A stretch of DNA of 35,863 nucleotides, from the NCBI GenBank assembly GCA_947628155.1, contig CANQYQ010000007.1, forward strand, positions 1 through 35,863, in the 5' to 3' direction. How positions within the stretch are numbered: the first letter of the stretch is position 1; the number at the start of each line of letters is the position of its first letter. Below the pieces are notes generated by a model. The model did no database searches. It was not told the origin of the DNA and saw only the letters and a list, made by a program, of their open reading frames with translations. Shown here piece after piece: positions 7,541 to 14,662 of the stretch. This stretch comes from an uncultured Clostridia bacterium. Its GTDB lineage: Bacteria > Bacillota > Clostridia > UBA1381. A program made the position numbers and the translations under genes.

Positions 7541-8457
7541 CTCATCGTCACGTCCTCAATTGTTCCCGCGCCCAGCCGCTTGCTCATTGTAATTATAACG
7601 TCGAAAAAATCTGACAAAGCGCCGCATCTGCGGCGGGCTTGCGACGCGTTTTTGCCGTGCACCGACGCGATTACCGCGACGCCGCAGCTTAACAGCTTTT
7701 CAACCGCTTTAAAGTCCTCATCCGCGCCAAGCTCGTCCGTTATGATAATCTCCGGCGACATTGACCGCAGCAGCATAAGCATACCGTCCGATTTATTCAC
7801 GCCCGACAGCACGTCGCAGGATGGCCCGAGATCAAACGGACTTTGTCCGCCATACATCGCGGCAATCTCGCGGCGCTCGTCGATTACGCTTACGCGAAAG
7901 CCAATGTTTGAGAGCTGCCGCGCCGTATCGCGTAAAATCGTTGTTTTTCCGGCGCCCGGCGGCGAAACGAACAGCACGTTCTTTATATTTTCACCGTCGG
8001 TGATTTTTTCGATAATCTTGTCCGCCGCGCCGATTTTTTCCGATGCGATACGATAATTAAGGGAAGCTATATCTTTTACGAAGGAGACTTTCCCGCCGCG
8101 TATAACCGCGCTCCCGGCGATGCCTACGCGATGACCGCCGCGAATCGTGACGAATCCGCCGCACAGCTCGTTTTTTACCGAATACACGGAAGCGTCGGTG
8201 ATGAGTTCGAGAGCGTTTTCTATATCCCCGCGTGTTACCGTAACGCCTTCAGCGGGCAATTTGGTCAGGATCCCGCGCTGCGTTACGAAGTACCGACCGT
8301 CGGGATAGTAGACCGCGAGCGGCAGTCCCGCGCCGAGATGTATCTCATACGCGCCTGATAAGCTGACGCTGTACAAATACCGCCGCAGCCGCCGAGGCAG
8401 ATACGATAGTATTGTAAGCGGCGGATCGTATGCCGCTGTACATGTTGCTATATACAT
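7537..8457 (-). CDS. spoIIIAA: Stage III sporulation protein AA, secretion-type ATPase
   Basis: 306 residues from the ATG at 8457, which follows a strong AAGGAGG. An upstream in-frame ATG at 8511 lacks such a site. The ATPase core shows Walker A PPGAGKTT (166-173), the RE-rich VIDERREIAAMYGG, Walker B EIIITDELG (236-244) and VHGKN. SpoIIIAA is a cytoplasmic ATPase related to type II/IV secretion ATPases and is thought to power the mother-cell side of the engulfment channel. It is the first gene of the eight-gene operon. I could not identify a convincing sigma-E promoter upstream. Confidence 0.94.
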   Translation of the reverse strand: MYIATCTAAYDPPLTILSYLPRRLRRYLYSVSLSGAYEIHLGAGLPLAVYYPDGRYFVTQRGILTKLPAEGVTVTRGDIENALELITDASVYSVKNELCGGFVTIRGGHRVGIAGSAVIRGGKVSFVKDIASLNYRIASEKIGAADKIIEKITDGENIKNVLFVSPPGAGKTTILRDTARQLSNIGFRVSVIDERREIAAMYGGQSPFDLGPSCDVLSGVNKSDGMLMLLRSMSPEIIITDELGADEDFKAVEKLLSCGVAVIASVHGKNASQARRRCGALSDFFDVIITMSKRLGAGTIEDVTMR

Positions 8458-8494
8458 AATTTTCCTCCTTTTGTGATAGTGTGTTTTTAAAGGT

Positions 8495-8551
8495 CCAAGG
8501 ACGCGGCTCATTTGCCGCCGACTGCTGCCCGGCGGAAAATGAAAGCCTTGG
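8495..8551 (-). other. Imperfect hairpin between the GerMN gene and spoIIIAA
   Basis: Three paired blocks are visible: CCAAGG/CCTTGG at the base, CATTT/AAATG in the middle and CCGCCG/CGGCGG at the top, with internal loops. It sits in the 136-nt gap between the two minus-strand genes. There is no T run after it, so it may be an attenuator, a processing site or a weak terminator. Confidence 0.4.
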
Positions 8552-8593
8552 TTTAGTTATAACTATTAAAAAATGGACAGGTTTAGAACAAAT

Positions 8594-9091
8594 TTATACC
8601 ACCTTTTCAAACGCGAACGCGCCGCGCATATCCATGTATCCCATAAAATCACGGCGGATCTTACCGTTAATGGTAAACTGCACATTTTCGATGCCGCTGA
8701 TGCTTGTTAATGAGTTAACAACAGAATAAACGGTCAGGCGTTCAAGGTCGCGGCCGTCGGGATGATTTTTAATCATCGCCTCGGAAATATTCACATACGC
8801 GGTATTGCCCTTGACCTTTACGCTCATACAGCCGCGTATTTTCGGTATCAGCCGGCGTATTTTCGGATTGTCGTCGAATCCGCGTATAAGCGCGGCTATA
8901 ACGTCGCTTGCCGCGCCTTGGACATCGGTTTTGCGGACGGTTATTTCCGTCGGGATAAGATGAAGCATCTCCGCGTCAACTATGTATAGCTTAAGTGTTT
9001 CGGCGGGTTTGTCCTTATCCAGCGAAAAAAATATTGCCGCCGCGCAGACAAGAATCAGTGTACAAAATACAAATTTTTTCATGATTTCCAT
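8594..9091 (-). CDS. GerMN-domain membrane-anchored protein
   Basis: 165 residues from the ATG at 9091; an ATG at 9082 is also possible. One membrane helix (about 5-22) is followed by a single GerMN domain (about 34-160), with PTEITVRKTDVQGAASDVIAALIRG, VKVKGNTAYVNISEAMIKN and TVYSVVNSLTSISGIENVQFTING. B. subtilis GerM has two such domains and acts in sporulation and germination, at the engulfment channel. This shorter protein lies directly upstream of spoIIIAA on the same strand, which fits a sporulation role. That role is inferred from context. There is no clear lipobox. Confidence 0.82.
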   Translation of the reverse strand: MEIMKKFVFCTLILVCAAAIFFSLDKDKPAETLKLYIVDAEMLHLIPTEITVRKTDVQGAASDVIAALIRGFDDNPKIRRLIPKIRGCMSVKVKGNTAYVNISEAMIKNHPDGRDLERLTVYSVVNSLTSISGIENVQFTINGKIRRDFMGYMDMRGAFAFEKVV

Positions 9092-9097
9092 AGCCTT

Positions 9098-9154
9098 TCC
9101 GCCCACAATATTAATGAAAAATATAACGCCTGTATCGTGGGCGGATAAGGCGTT
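9098..9154 (-). promoter_or_regulatory. Two competing stem-loops in the GerMN gene leader
   Basis: TCCGCCCAC/GTGGGCGGA (minus-strand arms 9145-9137 and 9106-9098) form a perfect 9-bp repeat. AACGCC/GGCGTT (9154-9149 and 9130-9125) form a second stem whose loop contains the first arm. The two cannot form as simple nested hairpins, so they would switch or make a pseudoknot. The downstream arm ends 7 nt before the start codon and covers the GGCGGAAAGG likely to bind ribosomes. Confidence 0.4.
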
Positions 9155-9205
9155 AACGGTGATTGCCGGACAGTATCGGAAACGTCGATCATCGGGATTT
9201 ACACG

Positions 9206-9254
9206 CAAAAAAACCTCCAATACTATGCGTGATAACACAGTATATGAAGGTTTT
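9206..9254 (-). terminator. Intrinsic terminator of the TSCPD gene
   Basis: On the minus strand AAACCT and ATACT (9254-9249 and about 9243-9239) pair with AGTAT and AGGTTT (9225-9221 and 9217-9212), and the stem runs into a seven-T stretch. It lies about 100 nt after the TSCPD gene and upstream of the GerMN gene leader. Confidence 0.6.
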
Positions 9255-9350
9255 GCGGTATTTATGTTTTGAATTTATATTACGTTTGCATTACGGAGGC
9301 CGCGCCGCATTTGGTTTAGGGCGGCCGTCCGAAGCATAGGCGCTGTCGGG

Positions 9351-9605
9351 TCACGCGTCCTTGCTTGCGATAAGCGCGCTGGCAAGCTGGTCGGGGCAGG
9401 ATGTGCCTCGGCCGCGGCAATCAATGCCCTTCAAGCGCTTTATCGCTTCGTCGCGGTCCATGCCTTCGATAAGCGCCGATACGCCCTGTGTGTTGCCGCT
9501 GCAGCCGCCGGTAAACTTCACGCCTGTTACGCGGTTGCCGTCGTCCACAGAAAACGTTATCATCTGCGAGCATACGCCGGTAGGCTGATATGAATATTTT
9601 TGCAT
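9351..9605 (-). CDS. Small TSCPD-domain protein
   Basis: 84 residues from the ATG at 9605, which has a strong AAAGGAGG. The protein matches the stand-alone TSCPD family: Cys12 in PTGVCSQ, the signature GGCSGNTQGVSALIEGM (33-49), Cys63 and the eponymous TSCPD (68-72). TSCPD domains also form the C-terminus of vitamin B12-dependent ribonucleotide reductases. The four conserved cysteines suggest metal or Fe-S binding or redox chemistry, but the function of the stand-alone family is not established. It has its own terminator downstream, so it is probably a single-gene unit. Confidence 0.85.
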   Translation of the reverse strand: MQKYSYQPTGVCSQMITFSVDDGNRVTGVKFTGGCSGNTQGVSALIEGMDRDEAIKRLKGIDCRGRGTSCPDQLASALIASKDA

Positions 9606-9653
9606 ATTACCACCTCCTTTGGATGGGATGAAATTAAATTTATGTTTATATGA

Positions 9654-9672
9654 CCGCGCCGGTTCGGCGCGG
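9654..9672 (-). terminator. GC-rich hairpin after the acylation module
   Basis: CCGCGCCG (9654-9661) and CGGCGCGG (9665-9672) form a perfect 8-bp stem with a 3-nt loop, starting 10 nt after the DHHW gene. The following bases on the minus strand are AT-rich (TCATATAAAC) but lack a T run, so termination may be partial. Confidence 0.45.
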
Positions 9673-9681
9673 CCATACACC

Positions 9682-10779
9682 TTATTCCAGCATATTTATA
9701 TCGGTCGTTTCGGCCACAGTGGAGAGGCCGTAGACCATTAAGATCTCATCGTAATTCTCTTTTTCGCAAAGTGATGTCACGGTGTCGGTAAAGTACCGCA
9801 AATCAACCATATCCACAACATTGTAATGGCGCGCGAGGAACGGTGCGAGAGAATTTCCGTAGGAGTCCTTAATTATCAGCAGCCGCCCGCCGTCCGCGTT
9901 CGCGTTTTCGATCCGCGTATACGCGTGATTGCCATTGAGGAATACAGGGTATTTGTCGGCCTTTTCAAGATGCTCGCGGAAAAACATATCGGAATATGTA
10001 TTCTCGGCGCCGCCGTCGGATATTGTCACGCTTATATCTGCCGGATATGTCCATAGCTCCATATCCTCGGGCTTTTCCGCCCAAAGCGCGCTTTTGGAAT
10101 ATGATGTGCCGCTGAACCCGCCGTGTGTTTCAATTTCGAAATCCGCACGGTCAAACGCGTCGGGTACGAGTGATTTATAGGCCTCGTACGCGCCGAGACT
10201 TGTCCAGTGGTGGTCGGTTTTATAATATAGCTGTTCGGCATCCTTTAAGCCGCCGAATACGGAGAACAGGTCGATTGTATGCGCGGTTTTACCCAGCTTG
10301 TCATGTGCGCGCGAAATCAAGCCGCGATCGGGATACGGCGCGTGATTTAGCGGAAGCTTGTCCTCCATTACCGCGCCGACGGTCGGTATTATCATAACGG
10401 TTACGGGCGCCATTGCTGTTTTCACAAAATCGGCAATGGCGGCGGTGTTTTTTTCAAAGCTTGGCGTGGTAACGGGAATATTTATCAAATATCCGTCCTT
10501 GCCCTTGTAAACGCCGGAAACGCCGTTTCTGCCGGTCGCGAGCTCAAAATATGAATTTGCCGCGACAAATACGTCGCGGAACGGAAGGTTATCGGTAAGG
10601 TAGTCTTCCGTTTCCGTTTCAAACGAGCCGTTTAACACGTTTTTTACGCTAAATTCCGGAGGTTTTGCGAGCGCGCGTTTTTCGTTTGCGGAAAAATCGG
10701 ACTTCGGGAGAAGCATGAACAGGATAAGCATAATGAAAATAAACGCCGTAAACAGTACGGTCATGATTTTATCACGCAT
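9682..10779 (-). CDS. DHHW-family (AlgX/AlgJ-like) extracellular protein
   Basis: 365 residues. One N-terminal membrane helix (about 5-24) anchors an extracellular SGNH-like domain. The name-giving DHHW is at 189-192 in YYKTDHHWTSLGAYEA, and a candidate nucleophile is Ser306 in IIKDSYGNSL. In alginate and related systems AlgX/AlgJ proteins work with an MBOAT acyltransferase to acetylate polysaccharides outside the membrane, using Ser and a DxH pair. The gene follows the MBOAT gene by 12 nt, in keeping with such a partnership. The acceptor glycan is unknown. Confidence 0.87.
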   Translation of the reverse strand: MRDKIMTVLFTAFIFIMLILFMLLPKSDFSANEKRALAKPPEFSVKNVLNGSFETETEDYLTDNLPFRDVFVAANSYFELATGRNGVSGVYKGKDGYLINIPVTTPSFEKNTAAIADFVKTAMAPVTVMIIPTVGAVMEDKLPLNHAPYPDRGLISRAHDKLGKTAHTIDLFSVFGGLKDAEQLYYKTDHHWTSLGAYEAYKSLVPDAFDRADFEIETHGGFSGTSYSKSALWAEKPEDMELWTYPADISVTISDGGAENTYSDMFFREHLEKADKYPVFLNGNHAYTRIENANADGGRLLIIKDSYGNSLAPFLARHYNVVDMVDLRYFTDTVTSLCEKENYDEILMVYGLSTVAETTDINMLE

Positions 10780-10791
10780 TTTTCTCCCTCC

Positions 10792-12183
10792 TTAGAATCT
10801 AAAATACAAAAACGGGTTGTAGCTTTGACTTACAAGCGCCGCTGTGCACAGTATCAGCGCGGCTGCTGCCGCCGCCGTTTCCATAACCGCCGCAGCCTTG
10901 CCGCCGCGCGATTTCAGCCAGATGCTTTTCGCGGCCGGTGTGGACGCAAATACAGCCGCCGCGAGCAGCGGAATGTATGAAATAATCGTGCTTAACGCCG
11001 CCGCGCCGATCACACCGTCCGACAGCGTGAACAGCCGAGATATATACCCTGCCAGCGAGGGGATATCCTCGAAATAAAATATCACCCAGCCGATTAGTAT
11101 GAAAAACAGCGCGTATACGTGCTTTAAAGCGGACGGCAGCTTGTTTAAGAAGCGGCCGTAAACATATTTTTCCAGTACGAGCAGAACGAAGTAATATATG
11201 CCCCACAGCACGAAATTTAAGCTTGCGCCGTGCCATAAACCCGTAAGCGCCCATACGGCAAACAAATTGAATATTATACGCGGCGTGCTGCGGCGGTTGC
11301 CGCCGAGAGGTATATAGACATAGTCCCGGAACCATGTGCTTAAGGATATATGCCATCGCCGCCAAAACTCTGTTATGCTCTTTGAAATATAGGGATAATC
11401 AAAGTTTTTTATAAACTCAAATCCGAACATTTTGCCAAGTCCGCACGCCATATCGGAATATCCGGAGAAGTCGAAATAAATCTGGAAAGCATATGCGATA
11501 ATTCCGACCCACGCGCCTATTATTCCGCTGTTTTCGGCGCGCAGCGAGTCAAACAGCATACCCGTCTGGTTCGCGATAAGCACCTTTTTTGACAGTCCGA
11601 TTGCGAACAGACGCACGCCGTCGGCAAACTGATGTATATTTTCGCGGCGGTTGTCAAGCATATCCTCGATATCGCGGTATCGGACGATAGGCCCGGCGAT
11701 AAGCTGCGGAAAGAATGAGATATACGTTCCGAAATTGATAAGGCTTCTCTGTGCCTTTGTATCGGCGCGGTAAATATCAATGATATACGATACCGCCTGG
11801 AATGTGTAGAATGATATGCCTATCGGCAGTGCGATGTCAATATGGGGCAGCCCGGAAAAGGGCGGTATTTGCCGCAGTAGATCCGATACAAAACCCGCGT
11901 ATTTGAATATGCCGAGCAGCGCGAAGCTTATTACAAGCGCAAAAACAACAAACGTCCTTGAAAGACGTTTGTTGTCTCTGTATTTTTCTATTAACAGTCC
12001 GAATATGTAATTGCTGACGATCGACGCGGCCATTATCAGCACGAATACCGGTTCGCCCCAGCCGTAAAACACAAGATTCGCGATAAGCAAAAACGCGTTG
12101 CGGCACCGGTGCGGTATGATATAGTATATTCCCAGTACCAAAGGCAGATAAAGAAATATAAATATCAGGCTTGAAAAGTTCAC
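10792..12183 (-). CDS. MBOAT-family membrane O-acyltransferase
   Basis: 463 residues with about ten membrane segments. The family signature is present: YAFQIYFDFSGYSDMACGLG (231-250), RRWHISLSTWFRDYVYIPLGG (275-295, His278) and the catalytic region TGLWHGASLNF with His318. AlgI/DltB/PatA-type MBOAT proteins move acyl groups, often acetate, from cytoplasmic donors to partners outside the membrane. Between a lipoprotein gene and a DHHW gene it most likely modifies a cell-surface polymer. It is not DltB, since no dltA, dltC or dltD is nearby. Confidence 0.93.
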   Translation of the reverse strand: MNFSSLIFIFLYLPLVLGIYYIIPHRCRNAFLLIANLVFYGWGEPVFVLIMAASIVSNYIFGLLIEKYRDNKRLSRTFVVFALVISFALLGIFKYAGFVSDLLRQIPPFSGLPHIDIALPIGISFYTFQAVSYIIDIYRADTKAQRSLINFGTYISFFPQLIAGPIVRYRDIEDMLDNRRENIHQFADGVRLFAIGLSKKVLIANQTGMLFDSLRAENSGIIGAWVGIIAYAFQIYFDFSGYSDMACGLGKMFGFEFIKNFDYPYISKSITEFWRRWHISLSTWFRDYVYIPLGGNRRSTPRIIFNLFAVWALTGLWHGASLNFVLWGIYYFVLLVLEKYVYGRFLNKLPSALKHVYALFFILIGWVIFYFEDIPSLAGYISRLFTLSDGVIGAAALSTIISYIPLLAAAVFASTPAAKSIWLKSRGGKAAAVMETAAAAAALILCTAALVSQSYNPFLYFRF

Positions 12184-12198
12184 TTTATCTTATGCTCC

Positions 12199-12738
12199 TT
12201 ACTCCGCGTCTTCCGCGATTGCGGTGAGAATATTACGAATCGTGGCCGACGGGTCCTCGCTTACGCATACGACTATGCAGTCAGTACCCTCGAGCGGCTC
12301 CGCGACCGCGTCGTCGAGCTTTGGAACCTCTCCGGGCGCGTATGAGGCGTAATTGGTTTTCTGCGATTCTATTCTTGCGTTGACCGCTTCCATCACCTTA
12401 TCGGCGTCCTTCGTTTCAAATACCGCGATTTCATCAACAACCGCGGGCGTACCGGCAAAACCGGCCGCGTTGGTCACAGTCTCGCCGTCAAGTCCGTAAC
12501 GGCGCATGACAGCGTCGGGGGACATTTCCGTAAGCTCCTCCGTAAAGTGAGCCGTTTCGTTTAAAATAGCCGCGATCCTTGACGCGCTTGTGTCGCCTAC
12601 TGGGGCGGCTTCGGACTGAGCTGTATCAGCCTGAGCCGTATCGGGTGTTTGGGTATCATCCGTGTTCTTTCCGCCGCCGCATGACGCGAGCGCGATTACG
12701 CACGACAGCGCCGCGGCAGTCATTAATATTTTTTTCAT
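12199..12738 (-). CDS. Lipoprotein, DUF4358-type
   Basis: 179 residues. A lipoprotein signal peptide ends in LASC, giving acylated Cys20. A Thr/Asp/Gln/Ala-rich linker (about 25-52) precedes a compact domain of about 125 residues. The domain pattern (FTEELTEMSPDAVMRRYGLD, then AVFETKDADKVMEAVNARI) fits DUF4358, whose function is unknown. It lies between an SGNH-like gene and the MBOAT gene with gaps of 3 and 15 nt. It would be matured by Lgt, encoded 3 kb away. It may be an assembly or scaffold factor of the module, which is inference. Confidence 0.8.
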   Translation of the reverse strand: MKKILMTAAALSCVIALASCGGGKNTDDTQTPDTAQADTAQSEAAPVGDTSASRIAAILNETAHFTEELTEMSPDAVMRRYGLDGETVTNAAGFAGTPAVVDEIAVFETKDADKVMEAVNARIESQKTNYASYAPGEVPKLDDAVAEPLEGTDCIVVCVSEDPSATIRNILTAIAEDAE

Positions 12739-12741
12739 TGA

Positions 12742-13572
12742 TTAACCTCCTTGTTCCTGTATATATTTTAAGCATTTTATATAATAATCCTCACCGAAGT
12801 GCACACCGTCCGTGGCGGCGCTGTCGGGCAGATATCCGTCGTTCCCGACCAATACGGAAAATAAATTAATATATGTCGAGCCGGTGTTTTTCGCGACGGT
12901 TTTTATACCGGAATTGTAAGCCTTGATTTTATCTATATTCAACCCGTCCACGTTTTGGTCGGAGAGTTCATGGGATATGGGCGTTATGGACAGCAGATAT
13001 ATTTTCGCGTCTGGCTGACTGAGCTTGATTTTTTTGATCATTGCCTCGTATTGCTCAAAAAACGCGTCTCCTACCCAGCCTATCTCGTTCTCGCCGAACA
13101 TCATAAATATTTTATCGTACTTCCGCCCCGAAGCAAATTCCTCGGCCGCAGGGACAGTGCCGGTGTCGGTAGGCTCGGAAACGGCCTGCGAAACCGTCAT
13201 GCCTACCTTCGAAATATACTCCGTATCCGATGGTACAAGCTCGTATACCTTCATGGCTTCAATAAAGGAATTGCCGAAAAACGCGCTGTTGGAAAAAAAT
13301 GTCTCGTTTATCCCGTATTCGTTGAGTACCGGCGCGGGCGACGGTGTTGGCTTTGCCGCTTCCGCCGCCGCGATACGCGCCGCCTCTTCGGCCTTTTTCG
13401 CCTGCATATCCTTCACGCAGCCTCGTATTCCCAAAATCACCGCGATGATCAGACCAATCGCCGCGAGCGCCAATAACGCGCGCCGCAGCATATATATTTT
13501 GCGTTTAGCCGCCTTTTCGCGCTGCTCCTTACGTTTTTGTATTTCCAATATTTTTTTTCTATCTATCGCCAT
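12742..13572 (-). CDS. Membrane-anchored SGNH/GDSL-like hydrolase
   Basis: 276 residues from the ATG at 13572, preceded by GGAGGAG at a slightly long spacing; upstream ATGs lack a site. A strongly basic cytoplasmic start (1-30), one membrane helix (31-49), an Ala/Glu- and Pro-rich linker (57-82) and an extracellular SGNH domain follow. Block I reads FGNSFIEAM with Ser102, where GDS is usual. Block III is FGENEIG (Asn162) and block V DGVHF (Asp255, His258). The catalytic Ser, Asp and His positions are kept, so it could deacylate or transfer acyl groups. It is the first gene of the MBOAT module. Confidence 0.82.
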   Translation of the reverse strand: MAIDRKKILEIQKRKEQREKAAKRKIYMLRRALLALAAIGLIIAVILGIRGCVKDMQAKKAEEAARIAAAEAAKPTPSPAPVLNEYGINETFFSNSAFFGNSFIEAMKVYELVPSDTEYISKVGMTVSQAVSEPTDTGTVPAAEEFASGRKYDKIFMMFGENEIGWVGDAFFEQYEAMIKKIKLSQPDAKIYLLSITPISHELSDQNVDGLNIDKIKAYNSGIKTVAKNTGSTYINLFSVLVGNDGYLPDSAATDGVHFGEDYYIKCLKYIQEQGG

Positions 13573-13622
13573 AGCTATGTCCGCTCCTCCGGCTTGTATG
13601 CCGATTGCCTTATTATAATTAA

Positions 13623-13651
13623 ATTTTATCATACTTGCAAATTGCCGTCAA
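13623..13651 (-). promoter_or_regulatory. Sigma-A promoter of the acylation module
   Basis: On the minus strand TTGACG (13651-13646), a 17-nt spacer and TAAAAT (13628-13623) make a near-consensus promoter. Transcription would start about 45 nt before the SGNH-like gene at 13572. Confidence 0.65.
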
Positions 13652-13686
13652 GTCATTTTGGACTCATTAAATAAATTTTAACAAAT

Positions 13687-13717
13687 TTGACGGTAAAATA
13701 TAATTGCGGAATATATT
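13687..13717 (+). promoter_or_regulatory. Candidate promoter upstream of spoIIA
   Basis: TTGACG (13687-13692) is followed by AATATA at 17 nt or TATATT at 19 nt, so the -10 part is weak. Its TTGACGGTAA mirrors the -35 region of the divergent acylation module (TTGCCGTCAA, 13642-13651, 9 of 10 paired). The expected sigma-H promoter was searched for between here and 13889; AAAGGAAAA at 13763-13771 resembles a sigma-H -35, but no good GAAT -10 follows. Confidence 0.35.
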
Positions 13718-13889
13718 TTTATGCAATTTACGGGGTTTCGGCAAAACTTCCGAAATTTCAACAAAGGAAAAATAAGGAAAAAAGCAGTAGTTAAAAATGC
13801 GGATAAATAATCGGGGTATCGCGCGGGAGCTTGATAAAACTGCGTTGGTTTGTTCCTGTGAGATACCGCCGCGGAAAGGAGAGGGAAAT

Positions 13890-14237
13890 ATGGAGATGAC
13901 GATCATGGGTAAATACAGAACGCTTGTAATACGTCCGGACAGCGAGCTTGACCAGCACACGGCGGAAAAGATACGTCAAAGCGCGGACAAGCTCCTGAAA
14001 AAAACGGGTTTGAAAAATGTCGCCTTCGATATGCGGCGGGTACGTTTTATGGATTCGTCCGGCATAGGAGTTATAATGGGCCGCTACAGAACGGTATGTA
14101 CAATAGGCGGGAGAGTAGCGGTGTTCGGCATGTCGCCGTATGTGGAACGGCTCGTGTCAATGTCGGGAATACGTGAGATCGTGATAACGGCGGACAGACT
14201 GCAGGATGCGTTGGAGGAGGTGTCGGGCATATGCTGA
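13890..14237 (+). CDS. spoIIAA: Anti-sigma F factor antagonist
   Basis: 115-residue STAS-domain protein from the ATG at 13890, preceded by AAAGGAGAGGG; a start at 13896 is also possible. The regulatory serine lies in the conserved FMDSSGIGVIMGRY. SpoIIAA in its unphosphorylated form takes SpoIIAB off sigma F; SpoIIAB phosphorylates it and SpoIIE removes the phosphate. It is the first gene of the three-gene spoIIA operon, and its stop overlaps the start of spoIIAB. Confidence 0.95.
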   Translation: MEMTIMGKYRTLVIRPDSELDQHTAEKIRQSADKLLKKTGLKNVAFDMRRVRFMDSSGIGVIMGRYRTVCTIGGRVAVFGMSPYVERLVSMSGIREIVITADRLQDALEEVSGIC

Positions 14238-14662
14238 GGAACAGTATGAAGGTGGAATTTGACGCGATAACGGATAACGAGCGGTTCGCGCGCGGAGCCG
14301 CGGCGGCGTTTGTGGTAGGACTCGATCCGACAGTGGACGAGCTGTCCGAGATAAAAACCGCTATATCCGAGGCTGTGACCAACGCGATAATCCACGGCTA
14401 TGACGGCAGGGCCGGGAAGATACTTATGGAAGGCGCGATATATGATGAATTTGTGGAGTTTTCCGTATCGGACGAGGGCGTAGGAATATCCGATATACGA
14501 CGCGCGCGTGAGCCGCTGTATACCGGGAAGCCGGAGGATGAGAGATCGGGTATGGGATTTACTATAATGGAGACATTTATGGACAGCCTTGATGTGGAGA
14601 GCGAGCGGGGACGCGGTACGCGCGTCACGATGACGAAGAATATAAAGCGGAGGGAAATGTGA
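14231..14662 (+). CDS. spoIIAB: Anti-sigma F factor, serine kinase
   Basis: 143 residues of the GHKL ATPase fold: N box EAVTNAIIHGYD, G1 box SDEGVGISD and G2 box RSGMGFTIMETFMDSLDVES. SpoIIAB binds sigma F and holds it inactive, and phosphorylates SpoIIAA. The start at 14231 has GGAGGAGGTG upstream and overlaps the spoIIAA end by 7 nt, so the two are made in a fixed ratio. The end overlaps the GTG start of sigF. Confidence 0.96.
   Translation: MLRNSMKVEFDAITDNERFARGAAAAFVVGLDPTVDELSEIKTAISEAVTNAIIHGYDGRAGKILMEGAIYDEFVEFSVSDEGVGISDIRRAREPLYTGKPEDERSGMGFTIMETFMDSLDVESERGRGTRVTMTKNIKRREM

Noticed and set aside
13720-13889. Sigma-H promoter for spoIIA
   Set aside because: A -35-like AAAGGAAAA is present, but no GAAT-type -10 lies at the right distance, so it is not claimed.
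13797-13889. Earlier ATG (13797) as the spoIIAA start
   Set aside because: It would add 31 residues not seen in the family and lacks a ribosome binding site, while 13890 has AAAGGAG at a good distance.
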